A stretch of 64,000 nt of DNA, from contig NC_016132.3 of NCBI RefSeq assembly GCF_000005505.3, forward strand, positions 5,518,001 through 5,582,000. The letters run 5' to 3'. Below the pieces are notes generated by a model. The model was not told the DNA's origin and searched no databases. It was given only the letters and a program-made list of their open reading frames with translations. Source of the DNA: Brachypodium distachyon (lineage: Eukaryota > Streptophyta > Magnoliopsida > Poales > Poaceae). Position numbers and translations under genes: made by a program. Shown one piece after another: positions 44,047-56,639 of this stretch (position 1 is the stretch's first letter; each line of letters opens with the position of its first letter).

Positions 44047-47000
44047 TCAATCGTAGGCAGCGCTGAAGAAGACCTTGGCGGTGCTGCCGGCGAGTATCTG
44101 GAGCACGCCGGCGTTGCTCCGCGCGACGCAGCGCGGCGACTTGAACTGGCTGACGGGGGCGCCCAGCGAGAGGTAATGCCGCAGCACCCTGTGGAACGTG
44201 CCCCGCTGCAGCACCCGCAGCTCGAGCGGGCCGATGGCGCGGGACCTGCGCGAGCCCACGTAGCCCGGGTCCGCGAAGGCCCGGTCCAGCTCGTCGCAGC
44301 AGGCCCGCAGCGCGTCGTCGTGGCCGGCGTCGGCGTTGTTGAGCTCGAAGAAGACGACGTAGTGGGCCGGGTCCGACGACATGTCGGCGTAGCTCGTGTA
44401 GTCCACCACCTCCAGCTTCTCGGCGGCGAGGGCCTTTGCGGCCGCGCGGTCCACGGCCAGCTGCAGGTCCTGCTCGCTGTTCTTGTCGATGTTGATGGAC
44501 AGCACCAGGTTCCGCCGGCAGATGAACCTCAGCTTCGGCGTCGCGTTGTGGAACCCGGCCACCTGCACCACGTCCCCCAGCCGGTACCGGTACAATCCTG
44601 CCAAGTGCGAATTTTTCTTGTTATTGGTAATGTTATGTTACCATCTGTGGGAATTTTTCTTGTGATTTTCTGACTGAAGAAAAAGGATCAAAAGCAAGTA
44701 CTACTACATGACATGCAAACAAGCCTAATACGGCATGTAAAATGATAGTACTGGCCAACATGGCAGACATGTGATGGTTCAAACAAAATCTGGTCATATG
44801 CATGGATACAACAAATGTTTCTAGTACGGGGCCCTTTTTTCTAGCCGTGGGCCAGTGAGTGACCACTGGCCAGACCACTCTGGTCTCACAGATTGGACAC
44901 GTTCCTGTAACCTGGACCTGCACGGCCACTTGTGTCGTGACAAGTTCTTATCCGATCGATCATCTGACAAGGACCACATGACAAATCATCTTTTCTGTAG
45001 GCCCTTTATGTGGTGCCCATGGTCGTCTCCTCTCATCCATGCAGCATCCAAGTGTAAAGACTACGACAGATCCTACCGATTAACTGACGTACTGAAACCT
45101 AAATAAAATGGAATAAAATCGCGGTCTCGGTTCAAAAACAAGAATAAAATCGTGGTTAGATGGATAATGGTCGGCAGTGACGGGAAGAGAAAGTTTATTC
45201 TAGCTGGTAGGGTGTTGGACTAGTGAGAAAAAAAACAGGGCTGAAAATTCAGCTAATAGAAAAGAGGCATTTGAAACTTGAAAGAGCATGGTGTTTTTGT
45301 TGTTTTGTTTGACAGTTGCAGGTGCCGCATTCACATGTGAACGCATGGCACCACCCCCTGGTCAAAGTTAAGTATAGTAAACCATTGGTAAATAAGCTCA
45401 AGGCTGCTAAGAGCCAAGAACGATGAACAAAAGCAAAACGACAGACCGCATATATAGGACTAACATATTAATTTGCTATTAATTTGTTCTCTGGTTCAAC
45501 ACCAAATCCTTAAAGTACTTGCACACAATTTTCTCTCAAGTCCCAGGTGCAAGCCATGTAACTAACCAGGATTCCTTTTTATATGTTGGAAAAACAATTA
45601 GCATTTGCATAGACGAGTTAGTGGTCTATGTATACGAAAAGAATTCAAGAAGGAGAAAGATCTCCGCATCTGTATCGGTTGATGCACGTAATCTATATTA
45701 TTTAAAGATAAAATAGTGCCAGAGTCAGGCAGAATTGTCGAGCAAGTCGATCAAAAGAACTATGTATCAAGTGACTGTATTGTTCTATTTCAGACAATTC
45801 TGTTAACCAAAAAAAAAACATCGGACAATGCTGAATAAGTCCTTGGAGCCTCGCATTACATGTCAAGCAGGCAGCAGCAAAGTTAATACGTAGTGAGGCC
45901 GTACGTCGACGGTGTAACTTTCATGCAAGTTTTCTGGCACAAGCTACCTTGTGTCTTGTGACAGTAACACCACAACTAATTAAAGTACGCGTACATGTAC
46001 GAATGCGATATGGGTCATAATATCATGCTCCTACTACTAGATGGTGTAGTATTGTTTTTCTGTTTTGCCAAGCAAAATCGCGATAGTGTAGCCCGCGCGG
46101 TGACTTTTGCCTCCTAACTCCTAAGTCAGAGAATCCGGATCCCTCCCACACACAAAAAATCACCAATATATGTCGCAAATACTAACAAGGTGCTCCTGGT
46201 TTATTCAGATGGTTTTCGATCGGTGGCCAAATTGATCCACTTGACGTCCTAACCGGTCCAAAAAAGCTAACGTCCACTTCAAATCACTGTGTGTTTCAAC
46301 AGGAATCCATCGACCGGTGACCATCTTATCTACCTAAAAGCCATCTATCTGCATTTGCCTGAAAAGTGGACGCTCCATTGTTCAAGAGGTGTGCGATCTG
46401 ATCACCGAGCCCAAGGATTTGGAACTGGAAGGTGACACGCAAAGTCAATGCCCCGTTGACAAGTCAAAGGTGATGTGCACCGAGAGGAAAGAACGAGAGA
46501 AGAACTTCCAAAAACAGAGTGATATTTCGTACCCCTGATTGTGCCACAGTGTATCCTTTTGAACCCTGTAGCCAGCAACTTAAGTTATGGACCCGCATGT
46601 CAAGCTTAAATGTCATGACACGTAGACACGTAATTCTGAAAGACGCGTCCTGCCAGGCGAAGATTGTCCTGCCTGCCTGCTGCCGCCCTAGCCTTTTTGT
46701 ACGACTGCTAATCTACCGTCTTCTCTAAGTCTAGCCGGAGGCGGACTACTGCAACGGCAGAGTAACTCCGCGGGTTCATGCATGGAACAGCGAACATAAA
46801 AGAGACAATTAAGATTTGCACCGTGCATATGGCGTGCATATATACCTGCGAAGGTGGTCATGACAACCTCGTAGTGCTCGCCGACGACGACCTCCGTCAG
46901 CCCGACCGGCTCCTCCTCGCCGCAGCACGCGTCAGCCGTCGTACTGCAGCCGGACCCGAGAGGGATGAACTCGAAGAAGCCGATGTCAGGCAGCACGGTG

Positions 47001-48452
47001 AACGTGGCCGACTCCGGCGCCACCCCGGGGTCGACGTTCGCCCCAATCCACCCTTCGGACGCGCCGTACTCCGCGGCCACCAGCGGCAAACCCCCCGCGT
47101 AGTGCCGGAGCTTCCTGACGTAGTGCTCCATGGACCCCGTCATGATGCCGTACACGTACTTGGCGTTGGGCCACAGCGCCGGGATCACCCCGTACCAGTT
47201 GCTCAGCCCGGCGCAGGCCCGGCCCACGGCGTCGGCCAGCGCCGGGTCGGGCCGGGCGAGGCGGGCCGACACGGCCCGCCTGAGCGCCGGCGAGGTGACA
47301 CGCGTCGGCGAGGGGGAGCCCCGGCGGATGTCGGCGCAGAGCTCCTCCCAGACGCGCTCGAAGGTCTGGAACGCCAGCACGACGCTGTGGGCGAACGTGG
47401 CGGTCACCGACTGCACCTGGGCCCGGGAATGCAGGCCGCAGAGGAGGTGGCAGTAGAGCGACTGCGCGAAGTCCCCCGTCGCGGCCTCGAAGATGACCTC
47501 GTCCGGGCTGCTGCACTGCGACTGCACGTCCCGCATCGTCGCCTTGAACGCCTCGCTGCGGTACACGTTGGTCGTCGCCGTCGTCGCCGTCAGCCCGCCT
47601 TTCGTCGTGAACTCGCGGCTGCTGTAGATGAACTGCAGCGCCTTGCCGCCCTTCTCCACGGGGAACTCCCTGCCGGTCGATCGAGAGCGTGTCCAAGAAT
47701 TGATGAACCCGTTAAAATTAATGGAGGGCAAGATTAAACCAGCGGCATGAGTTATGACTAGAAACATCTTAAGTAAGGCGAAAATGACAGGCCGGAGACG
47801 GCCGGGCATGATCAGCTAAAAGGGGTTGCAGTCGATCGAATTATGGCAGAGAACGACTCGCCGGATCGAGGCCGGGCACCAGAAACAAAAATCTGGACAA
47901 GATTTGCTCTGTGGCCAAGGAAAAGGAGAGTGACAACCGGCATGCCGGCGACGGGCGTACCTGTTCCTGAAAGCGTAGGAGGTCCGGTATATCTGCATCG
48001 TGGACTTGACGAGCTCCTCGTTGAACAGCAGGTACTTGCGCTTCCCCTGCGTCGTGCCCGAGCTGCACGCAGCACATCGATCACCGTGATCAGCCATTAG
48101 TCCAAGCTGAGAGCTAGCAATTAACCTCATTAATTAGCAAGTGTGTGGCGAACCTTAGGGAGATGGAGGTGACGGGCTTGGCGGTGAGGACGGGGGAGTC
48201 GTCGCCGTCGGCGATGCGGTCAATGTAGGGCTCGAAGTCGGCGTGCGTGGCGAGCGGCACGCAGGCGCGGAAGCTGCCGGCGTCGGTGCGCCCGGCGAGG
48301 CCCAGCTTCTGCAGGTACTCGGCGGCGGCGTTCTCGCCCAGGATCCGCCGCAGCGTCTCCCGCTGCACATTGGCGGCGTCCCGCGTCAGCCGCTCGAACT
48401 CCGCGATCACTTTCTCCCCGCTGAACTCGCTGCCAGCCTTCTTCTCCAACAT
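44047..48452 (-). CDS. JAR1: GH3 acyl-acid-amido synthetase, JAR1 clade (jasmonoyl-amino acid synthetase)
   Basis: Four exons: 48154-48452, 47961-48062, 46846-47669 and 44047-44597, with GT-AG introns and phases that close, giving 591 aa. The start is the ATG at 48452 (MLEKK), as in Arabidopsis JAR1; the frame upstream has no ATG. All three GH3 nucleotide-binding motifs are present: SSGTTQGKRK at 100-109, YGASEGW at 335-341 and YRYRLGD at 411-417. GH3 enzymes adenylate an acyl acid and conjugate it to an amino acid. The JAR1 clade makes jasmonoyl-isoleucine, the active jasmonate, in the cytosol. Substrate is assigned by overall similarity, not by pocket residues. Rice has two JAR1-like genes and I cannot say which is the orthologue. 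Intron 3 is 2.25 kb. A likely 5' UTR intron is listed separately. It appears intact. Confidence 0.88.
45791..45833 (+). mobile_element. Possible ultra-short A-tailed insertion in GH3 intron 3
   Basis: C(A/G)GACAAT(T/G)CTG at 45791-45802 and 45822-45833 (10 of 12 identical) flanks TTAACC, ten A and CAT. Confidence 0.35.
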
Positions 48453-48532
48453 CTTGTTGTTGCTGCTGCTGCTGCTGCTTCTTCTTCCAGGATCACTCAA
48501 GCCTGATGCGTCGGGATCCAATCCTATCGAAC

Positions 48533-49093
48533 CTGATGCAAGAAGCTACAGCGACAGGAGGAAGGACCGAAACCAAGTCAGGACCATGGCGGTGGTTGAT
48601 GAAGGGCTGGATTTTGCATCTCGAAACAACAGTATGTTCGTCTGGATAAAAGAGCTTGACAGGACAAAATCAAAAACCGGCAGAGTAGGAGTAGCACTGC
48701 AGGAGCCCTGCATGGCCAGGACTTTCCTTTGCCTCTTCGACGAAACAAAACAAACACCAAGGGGAGGAGGGCAAAGGAGAGGAGAGATCCCATGAAAGAA
48801 AAACAGAGCACTGGAAATGGCAGCCACAAGTGTGCTTTTCGCTACCCGTGAAGTGGAACCAAAACCAACCAACCACAGGGAAAAGATCCTAGTAACAATC
48901 TTTGAAACTCGCTAGCGAATTAGTTCGGTCAAGAGGCAAAAGATCCTAGCAATCTTATCACGTTCCATCCTTTGCCTCTCACGCAAATCAATAACAGCTG
49001 CCCCAAGAATGAACAGAAGCAAGAAACCAACGCAACAGACAATAACAGCTAAGAAAAACGGCGCGGCCACGAGCTGTGGGCGCAGGCACTCAC
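48533..49093 (-). other. Probable 5' UTR intron of the GH3/JAR1 gene
   Basis: A strong donor CCTGAG|GTGAGTG is at 49094/49093. A pyrimidine-rich acceptor ending CTTCTTGCATCAG is at 48533. The intron is 561 bp, and the ATG lies 80 nt inside the next exon. It is predicted from splice signals only. Confidence 0.5.
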
Positions 49094-50933
49094 CTCAGGG
49101 TGAGCAAGAGGGGCTGGCTGGCAGCGTCTGGCGCGGCGCGAAGAGCACGGCTACGAGGAGCGGGGAGGAGATATGTATGTACGCACTCGCCGACGAAGCA
49201 CATATATGTAGCTTAAGAAGAAAAAAACTGCTCCTGTGTGCGAGTGGGAGCAGTAGTGCAGTACAGACTCTCCCGGAGGGACGAGAAAGGGGTAAAAAGA
49301 TTTTTGATTTTTGGGCATGGGTTGTCGATGGGGACACCTGATTGTCCCCCCGTTCTTTATCCTGTGGAATCAGAGACAGCTCAAGAAAATTTTCTGTCCT
49401 GTTCTATTCATTACTAGAAATGGAGGGGCTGGGTTTGGGAATGGTTCGATTATATTTATGCCATCGCGGCTAGTGACAGCGATTTGGAGCTGATCAGGGC
49501 GCAGTAATGTCGATCGAGTAACGATAAGGCTTAGCTTGCCTACTGCCGATCGTGGATGTAGAGAGGTTAGGCGTTAAACTCCATGGCCGCTGTATTGACT
49601 TAGCACAACGATCGTAATCAATAAATAAAACACTCTTCGCGAATAGGGAGCGTATATTCATTAATCAACTTAAAAACAGTTATTTCTCGCTTGAAGATCA
49701 TATCCATTCGATTAAGATTCTCTCATCATCATTTTTACACGAATGGGCAGTGATAGCATCGACTTAGAAATAGTTACTCCTTCGGTTGCCTTAGAAATAT
49801 CAAATACCTTTCGGATATTAGTCGTCCATCTTTTTATCTAAAGGTCTTTATTAACTTCGGTGCGGCTATATCTAAGTTACCTAATTTTTAAACAAAATGC
49901 TTAAATCTAAGTTGATGAATCAAATCTGTTGGATTAATATCTAAATCTCATTTTACCCTTCTTTTCTGATCATCCGTTTCGAATCTTAAAGCACAAAACA
50001 TATCAACGGCAACATCTGAGAAATCAACTGATCTCTAACTAAAAAAATTAAGGTATATACTACTTAATACTTTAATATAGAGGTTTATAGTATCATAAGC
50101 AACTCACTTTCTCGGTCGCCTTAGAAATATCAAATCCCTTTCGAATATTGGCCATCCATCTTTTTAATCTAATAGTCTGTATTAACTTATATACTACTTG
50201 ATACTTTAATATAGATGTCAACTCACCTTCTCTCCCCTCCCCTACTTATCCTGACGCCCCACTGTCTCCCTCTCGCTGACCCCGTCGCGTTGTCGCCGAC
50301 GGGCTCTTCCCCGCGCCTCCTCTCCCTCGCATCGTGGTCGCCCTCCTCACCCGTCGCCGCGAGGGGGGCTGGATCCGCGCCGCCGACCTCACTTTGGCCT
50401 GGAACCGAGCTGCGAGAACCCCGCGCGCCATCGTCGCAGCTCATCACCGGCGGGAGGGCGCCAATCTATGCATCTAGAAGGCTGTCATCCGAGTGACTTT
50501 TTCTTTTTAATTTCTGCAAATTAAAAAATTTAAATTGAAAGCTAAAAACTAAAACTTAAAAACTTCTAATGAAAAATAAATTTAAAAGTTGATTAAATTA
50601 AAAGAGTTAAATCAAAAGGTTAAAATTAAAAATTTCAAAAATTAAAAGTCAAAATATTAAAAAAAAAGCATGCTGAAAAAAGCAAAAAAAAAACGACAAC
50701 CAATTTTTGGGCTTCAGAATTCGTCCACCCATTTTGATTTTGGTGGTCTTCTACCAATTAGCCCTGCCCTATTGCATCATCATGTAAAAAAAAAAGGAGT
50801 ACCAGAGAAAAACGAGACAAGCAGAAATCTATCAGGAAACATATTTGGTATGTAGTTTCTCCAAACTCACTCAGTGTCAAGTCCTGTCTGGACACATATA
50901 TGAAAAGTGTAAAGCGTCCTTGACAATCAAAGG
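49094..50933. other. Upstream region of the GH3/JAR1 gene and intergenic DNA
   Basis: Probable promoter and first exon of the GH3 gene lie up to about 49350. Beyond that is AT-rich sequence with the direct repeat at 49775-50189 and a 50220-50500 GC-rich patch whose frames lack domains. Confidence 0.35.
49775..50189. repeat. Diverged ~85-bp direct repeat, 331 bp apart
   Basis: The repeat contains GCCTTAGAAATATCAAAT, then CCTTTCG(G/A)ATATT and CCATCTTTTTA, and ends in ATTAACTT. It is present at 49775-49857 and 50106-50189. TATATACTACTT(A/G)ATACTTTA also occurs twice nearby (about 50053 and 50189). Confidence 0.75.
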
Positions 50934-51050
50934 TACTCACTCCGTCCCATATTTAGTGAATTTCTATTACACGTATCTAAACGCTTTTTAGACATAGATA
51001 CATCCGTATTTAGACAAATTTGAGTCACTTAATATGGAACGGAGGGAGTA
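50934..51050. mobile_element. Stowaway MITE
   Basis: TACTCACTCCGTCCCATATT and the inverse AATATGGAACGGAGGGAGTA form the ends, with TA target bases at both edges; 117 bp. Confidence 0.85.
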
Positions 51051-53530
51051 CTTCATTTTAAAATTGTGTACTCCTACCAGGTATCATAAAATTCTCGGCA
51101 AAAGGTCGACCGTCCACGGGACCATGGCTAATTAAGTGATTCTTAGCTTATAAATTATGTGCAATTTTTAGGTCCGGACCTGACACATGCAACAAGGCAA
51201 TTGCAGAATCTTAATCAATCGATTGAAAAATAAAAATTCTACCACGACCGAGAAATGACATCCTTGACACAACATTAGGACCTCATCTTCGATTTCGTCG
51301 AAAGAGTGAGTAGTCCCACGAGTGCTACTTCTCGGACCAACAAAGTTTCATGCAAATAAAACCCAAAATAAACCGAACGATCTGTTGACAGGAGGAAGGA
51401 TGATGCTACTTGATCTCCGCCAGATAGCCTTTCTCAGAAAAAGGAGGCGCGGACACATACTCTGATACTCCATGGTCCGTCTGATGGTGATGGATTTTGG
51501 TAAACAAGATCCAAGATCCTTTTTTTCCGTCAGACTCAAGCGTTTCCTGTGCTGGACCAGCTCGCATCCCTGAACCTTTCGGAGCTTCAGTCCAAGAATA
51601 CACAAGGAAAAACAAGATCTAGATTTCCCTGCCTCATTGTGCGTGATCGATGATCGATCCGGCGGCACTGAGGAGGCCGGACAGCCTCGACATCCAACTA
51701 ACTCGCCGCATTTGCATAGCCCCCTTTCCAACAGCTGCCGGCCGCACTGTTTCAGTCACGCGCGCGCACTCCGTCCCAGGATGATGGGCTCAAACAGCGA
51801 CGTATCCCACCAAAAGTTCCCGGTGGAGTTTATCCCCATGACCCCGAAGTCTGAGACGCGGAGCTAGCGTCACTAGAGCTCTAGAGGATGGTGATGCCAC
51901 GAACCACTGAATTTGTTGCCTTCCACGCTGATTTTTTTCAGTGGATTCCCACTCTGCTGCGTGCGTGTTACTGACTGGTCTGTCTTGTGTGTACGCCTTG
52001 CTGGCTCACACAAACGTCTGCGCGTGGATTGGTTTGTCTACTGCCTACCGAAAGATAGTTTCTTTACTGTGCCAGTATTATTGTTCTCCATCACTCCAGT
52101 CAAGATTATAAGGAGAGCAAGGGGAAGGAGAAGCGCCTTTGTCAAGATTTCCTTGAAACGGGAGAAACGAACATTCCGTAACGTCAACTAACAACGCCGG
52201 GCGCTGTACCTGGTTCGACATTTACAACGAGTCGATCGATCCCAGTGACAATTTCAAGAGCAGAGATTCGATCAGTCGGCCGTGTGTGTGTTCCGGCCTG
52301 GACGTTTCTACCCAAAACGGGAAAGAAGAGCGCACGCGCGACGCGATCCGATCCGAACGAACTTTTGAGGAGAATCAACGGCCCCATTAATTGGAACCGG
52401 GCTCCTGCTGTCGATCGAGGAGGACGACAGACACGAAAAGCAAGCTGCTGGCGCAAGACGATTTGCTCGGACTCGAACACAGGAATCCTGTGCTGTGGGT
52501 ATACTTGGACTGTGCGCCGGTCTGCGCCGGACCAACCTACACGTACAGTACAGTGGCCTCGACGTCCAGCGTCCGCGAAGTACATAGAAGACTGAACGGC
52601 AGCTGCCGACATCGCGGCGAGCGGCTGGCAGTAGTGGCGGTTTGTCTCTCGCGCGCGCGACGGGCTTGGGCTTTACCTTTTACTATGGAGTACTAGACAC
52701 CTAGGAGTTCCTCTCTTTTGTCTGGTATTCAGAGACCTAAGAACTGAGAGCAATAGGAAACCAGAAGAAGAAAAAAACGATCGATCTTTAACTCGTGATG
52801 GCAACAGCTGACACGCGTATCGAACGGTAAGGTTGATCGGTCTCACTTAATAACAGTTGCACTGGTGGGTAGGGGTTTGTGTGTGCTTGTGCCACCGCCA
52901 CATACAGAGACGGAACTGACCGCTCCATGCTCGATCTCCGGCCATGTCTCCATACAACATTATATGCGTGCCTGCTTAATTGGTTTGTTTGGGTCTTTGT
53001 TGCTGCCGCTGTTTCCCTGTTGGTAATGCAATGCGAAACAGAGTTCCCTTCTGTCGCTAGAGAGAGATTCGATGTGTGCAGTGCAGCTTGTCGGCCGGGG
53101 TCACTGGCTCGGGTGACCGCACACGCCTGTTGCCTCAAAGTCACACGTTGTGAGGACTTGATATCAGCGCTATATATGTACCAGCGTCATTAGTTTTTGC
53201 TGGATTGTTCAGTGTTTCGGTGGCATTTGACTATTACAGTGATATGGTTTGTAGCTATCACTAAGCCCGCACTTTGGTTTTCAGTGGTGCATCCAGTGAT
53301 GCTGCCAAGCTCATCAACGTCATTGTTTGTAGGGATCAGTATTTGCCAATGCTTGGGTGTTTGCTACTGCTACGATGTCTTGGTCTACAAGGTGCAGGGC
53401 ATTGGAAGGTTTTGATAACCAGAACTATGAATTTGCTTGAGGAATTAACATCACTATATATCAGCACCTGATAAATAAACATGAACTTTCTGTGAATCTG
53501 TTTTGCCTACTTGTATTGCGGGCACTTCAA
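51051..53530. other. Intergenic, no gene seen
   Basis: No domain-bearing frame, RNA gene or clear element was found over about 2.5 kb. Confidence 0.35.
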
Positions 53531-53574
53531 CACCATTACAACTTTTCCCCGCAAAAAAAACACCATTACAACTT
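53531..53574 (+). mobile_element. Ultra-short LINE-tail insertion with 14-bp target duplication
   Basis: CACCATTACAACTT is perfect at 53531-53544 and 53561-53574, and flanks only TTCCCCGC followed by eight A. Confidence 0.65.
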
Positions 53575-53933
53575 CGCCCTGATGAACAATTATACAAATA
53601 ATGAGGCATCAAATGCTGACTCGTTCGGGAGAGCAATCGATCAACGGGGAGTGAGCGAATCTTCCAAATTGGGTAATACCTTGAGGATATATACTCCTTT
53701 GTCATATTCATGGGCACTTGCTTGCTTAACAGCCTTCATCTTAGTGATCTAAACATAGAGGATTGCTCACTGTCGCATTCTCCAAGACTAATTTAACAGG
53801 TCCTAAGCCCCTAACTACTCCAGAAGAAACAAAAACTGAACATATATGTACAAAACAGTGAGAAGGACAGACTAAGTAGGCAAAATATTACAGGGTTCAC
53901 AGAGAGGTCAACATATGTAGTTAGTAATACAAG

Positions 53934-56102
53934 TCATGGAAAGTCTGGGTCTTCCTTGTTATGATATATTGCAAACAGCTGCTTGGAGTAACGGAAAGCC
54001 ATCTTGCGACAGAACTCAAGGCCATATCGATCGTACTTTTCCAAGTCATGTGTTGTCTTCATAAGTGGCCCAGAAGCATCACCATCTAGAAGAAACTGTG
54101 CTATGCGAGAACCCCTAAACAAAGAGAACTTACAGGATGAGAGACAGAAAGCCCAAGTTCAATGCACTTGGTTTCTTCATAACGACTGAAGTGGTATTAC
54201 TGAAAAGTGAAAGCAAAATAAAATACAGCATATGCATGTGCTGTGTGTTACTAATTCAATGGCCACTATCAAAATTAGGTTACGTGTTTATTAAGCCATA
54301 ATCAAACTTGACCATAACAGATAAACTGAATTTTAGGAATGCAATGCTTCACATGCTTTTTTTTTCAATATCTTGTAATTGCATGAATGCTAGTTAAGAC
54401 CTCCAGTAAGATCATGATGATCCATAGATTCATCAAGGTATCTCAATCGATTTGACATGTTGACAATTGAACCTACACACATCACTCCGAGAAGCACTCT
54501 TATGCAAGTAAAGAGTGGTACTTTACAAATAGAACTGAACCCAATGTAGTCTGAGAAGCCCTACATCATACATAGGAAAAAGGAGTACTTCACAAACAGA
54601 ACTGAACCCAATATAGTCCGAGAAGTCCTACATTATACATGGAAAGGAAGGTACTTTATAAATACAGTAGAACTGAAAACAATTAAGTCAACACAGTATC
54701 TTACCTAAAGAAAAGAGATACTCAAATAAACAAATGTCTAGATTAAAATAAACAAGGCCAAGTTGCCTATCGAACAGTATATTTTGCACATGATGAACAG
54801 TACAAATGATGTCAGGACAAAACTATATAGCAAATGCAGAATGTAAATTATGATCAACTGTGTGCAGGCCTGTCAATTACAGTTTAAGTGAATAAAAGGT
54901 ACTTGCAAGTTGCAACACAAATTAATTTCCCTTAGGAGTTTGGCATACCTCGGAGCATCTATCTGGTTAAATCCTCTTTTGTTATGCACTATAGTCGCCT
55001 TTTCCGTTTGTTCTTCCTCAGTTTGCTTTCGATAGAGGGCACATACAGCTTTCAAGCAAAGTTCAGGGTGTTCATCAAATGCTGATAGCATTTCTTGCTC
55101 ACTCTCCCAATCCTTATCCTTGACATTCCTTTTACGGCGTATGCTAGCCAAAACATCTCTATAATTTGGCTCACTATCAGACTCTTCTGATCCAGCAGAG
55201 GATGCTTCAGCAGAATCAACAGCAGTTTCCAAACTATTATCTTCTTCTGCGTCATCTATAAATTCATCCATACTATTATCTTCTTCTGAATCATCCTCAG
55301 AATCTTCACCATCCTTGGGTTCAACAAAGACAAGTGCCCGACGTGCAGGCAGCACACCCTTTGATTTGCGTTTTGCTAACCGAGTCGAGCGCCTTGCTGC
55401 GGGAGTAGAAGACCCTTTTATCTCACCAGATTCAACATCATTCCCATTCACCACATAAACACCCTCATCGCCATCTTCGTTCTCACTGTCACTGACTCCA
55501 CACAACGCACGCTTCCTACTAGGTGTAACACCAACCTCCTTCTGCACCTTGCCGTCCTTATCATTCACATGCCCTCCATTTCCATCCTCATCCTCACTGT
55601 CGCTGGTGACCACCAGTGCCGCTGCACGCTTCTTGCCCCGTGGCATGGTAGAAACATCATCGTCCTCCAGATCCACACTGTCATCAGAGCAAACGGTCCC
55701 ATGGTTGCCTCCACCACTTCCCTCTATGTCCTTAATCTCGTCTTCATCCTCACTCTTTCCCGTCACCACCCGCGCTGCAAAATTCTTAGGAGTAACGACC
55801 GTAAGAACGTCCTCTTCCTCACCGTCACTAACCTCTGTAACATCACACACCATATGCCCTCCCCCCACCAGGTCGACTGATTTTTCCTTGTTTCCGGCGA
55901 AACCCTCCTCCAATCGACCAAAGGCTGGACAAATTTTGCCTGTATTCTCCATTTCCTCTCCCTTAGGCATGGCTTTCCTCAAGCTCTCGTTCTCGCCTTC
56001 GAGAAAGGAAACCCTGGCCTCCAGGTCGGCGATTCGGGAGGACTTGGCGGCGAGCTCGGCCTTGAGGGCGTCGGCCCTGTTCGCAATCTCCGAGGCGTCC
56101 AT
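53934..56102 (-). CDS. Acidic nuclear-type protein with N-terminal coiled coil and conserved C-terminal module
   Basis: Two exons (54949-56102 and 53934-54114) with a GT-AG intron encode 444 aa from ATG 56102. Residues 2-43 are a coiled coil (LAAKSSRIADLEARVSFLEG). Residues 50-310 are low-complexity, with repeated Ser-Asp-Glu-Asp runs and basic islands PRGKKRAAA and RSTRLAKRKSKG that would serve as nuclear signals. Residues 313-444 form a folded module (FDEHPELCLKAVCALYRKQT, HNKRGFNQIDAPR, FLLDGDASGPL, MAFRYSKQLFAIYHNKEDP). I believe this module is conserved in plants but cannot name it. The Ser-Asp-Glu-Asp stretches look like casein kinase 2 targets. Function is unknown; the intron contains a 67-bp tandem repeat. 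Confidence 0.82.
54518..54675. repeat. ~67-bp tandem repeat (2.3 units) in an intron
   Basis: GTACTT(T/C)ACAAA(T/C)AGAACTGAACCCAAT starts at 54518 and 54585, with a partial unit at 54651. Each unit includes TAGTC(T/C)GAGAAG(C/T)CCTACAT. It is within the single intron of the 53934-56102 gene. Confidence 0.85.
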
Positions 56103-56587
56103 CTCCGATGGTAGCTCGCCAGGCCCCGCCGACGATGTGGCGGCAGCAGAACCCTAGTGTCGCAGTGGCGGTGGAGGATCGTCGGCCGTGACGCGTGTGT
56201 GTGGGGAGAACCGGAGAAGCGAGCGCAGGACTTTTGCCGATTTGCGCTTTCTCGGTCGAAGCAGGCCGTAAGCGTAGGAGTAGGACGAATCGACTTCTCG
56301 TGAGTTTGGCCTTTCAAGTGCTCGTTGGGCCTTTGGAATCCGACTCGATCCGTAACCGTTTCTAAATTTGCAATGCAAACGCTCAAAAACACAGTTTTGG
56401 TTCAGACAGAAATAAATATCAGCATTTTTTTAAGAAGGCAGAAGCTCCCGTTTTCATTACAAAATCGAACTATAAGAACAAACTATGCAAGCAGTCTGTA
56501 TAATCTGAAAAAGGAAAAAGAATAAAGCTCTAATAGGAGTTTTTCAAGCAAGGCTTACAGGTAATCAGATCAGAACTTCCAGCCGTC

Positions 56588-56629
56588 ATACCTCAATAAT
56601 TTTGTTTTTGCAAAAATATACCTCAATAA
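56588..56629 (-). mobile_element. Ultra-short LINE-tail insertion with 12-bp target duplication
   Basis: ATACCTCAATAA is perfect at 56588-56599 and 56618-56629, and flanks 18 bp that read ATTTTTGCAAAAACAAAA on the minus strand. Confidence 0.55.
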
Positions 56630-56639
56630 ATAACTACTG

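Noticed and set aside
48453..48521. Upstream N-terminal extension of the JAR1-like protein
   Set aside because: The extended frame begins with TTG, not ATG, and the family N-terminus is MLEK, which matches the ATG at 48452.
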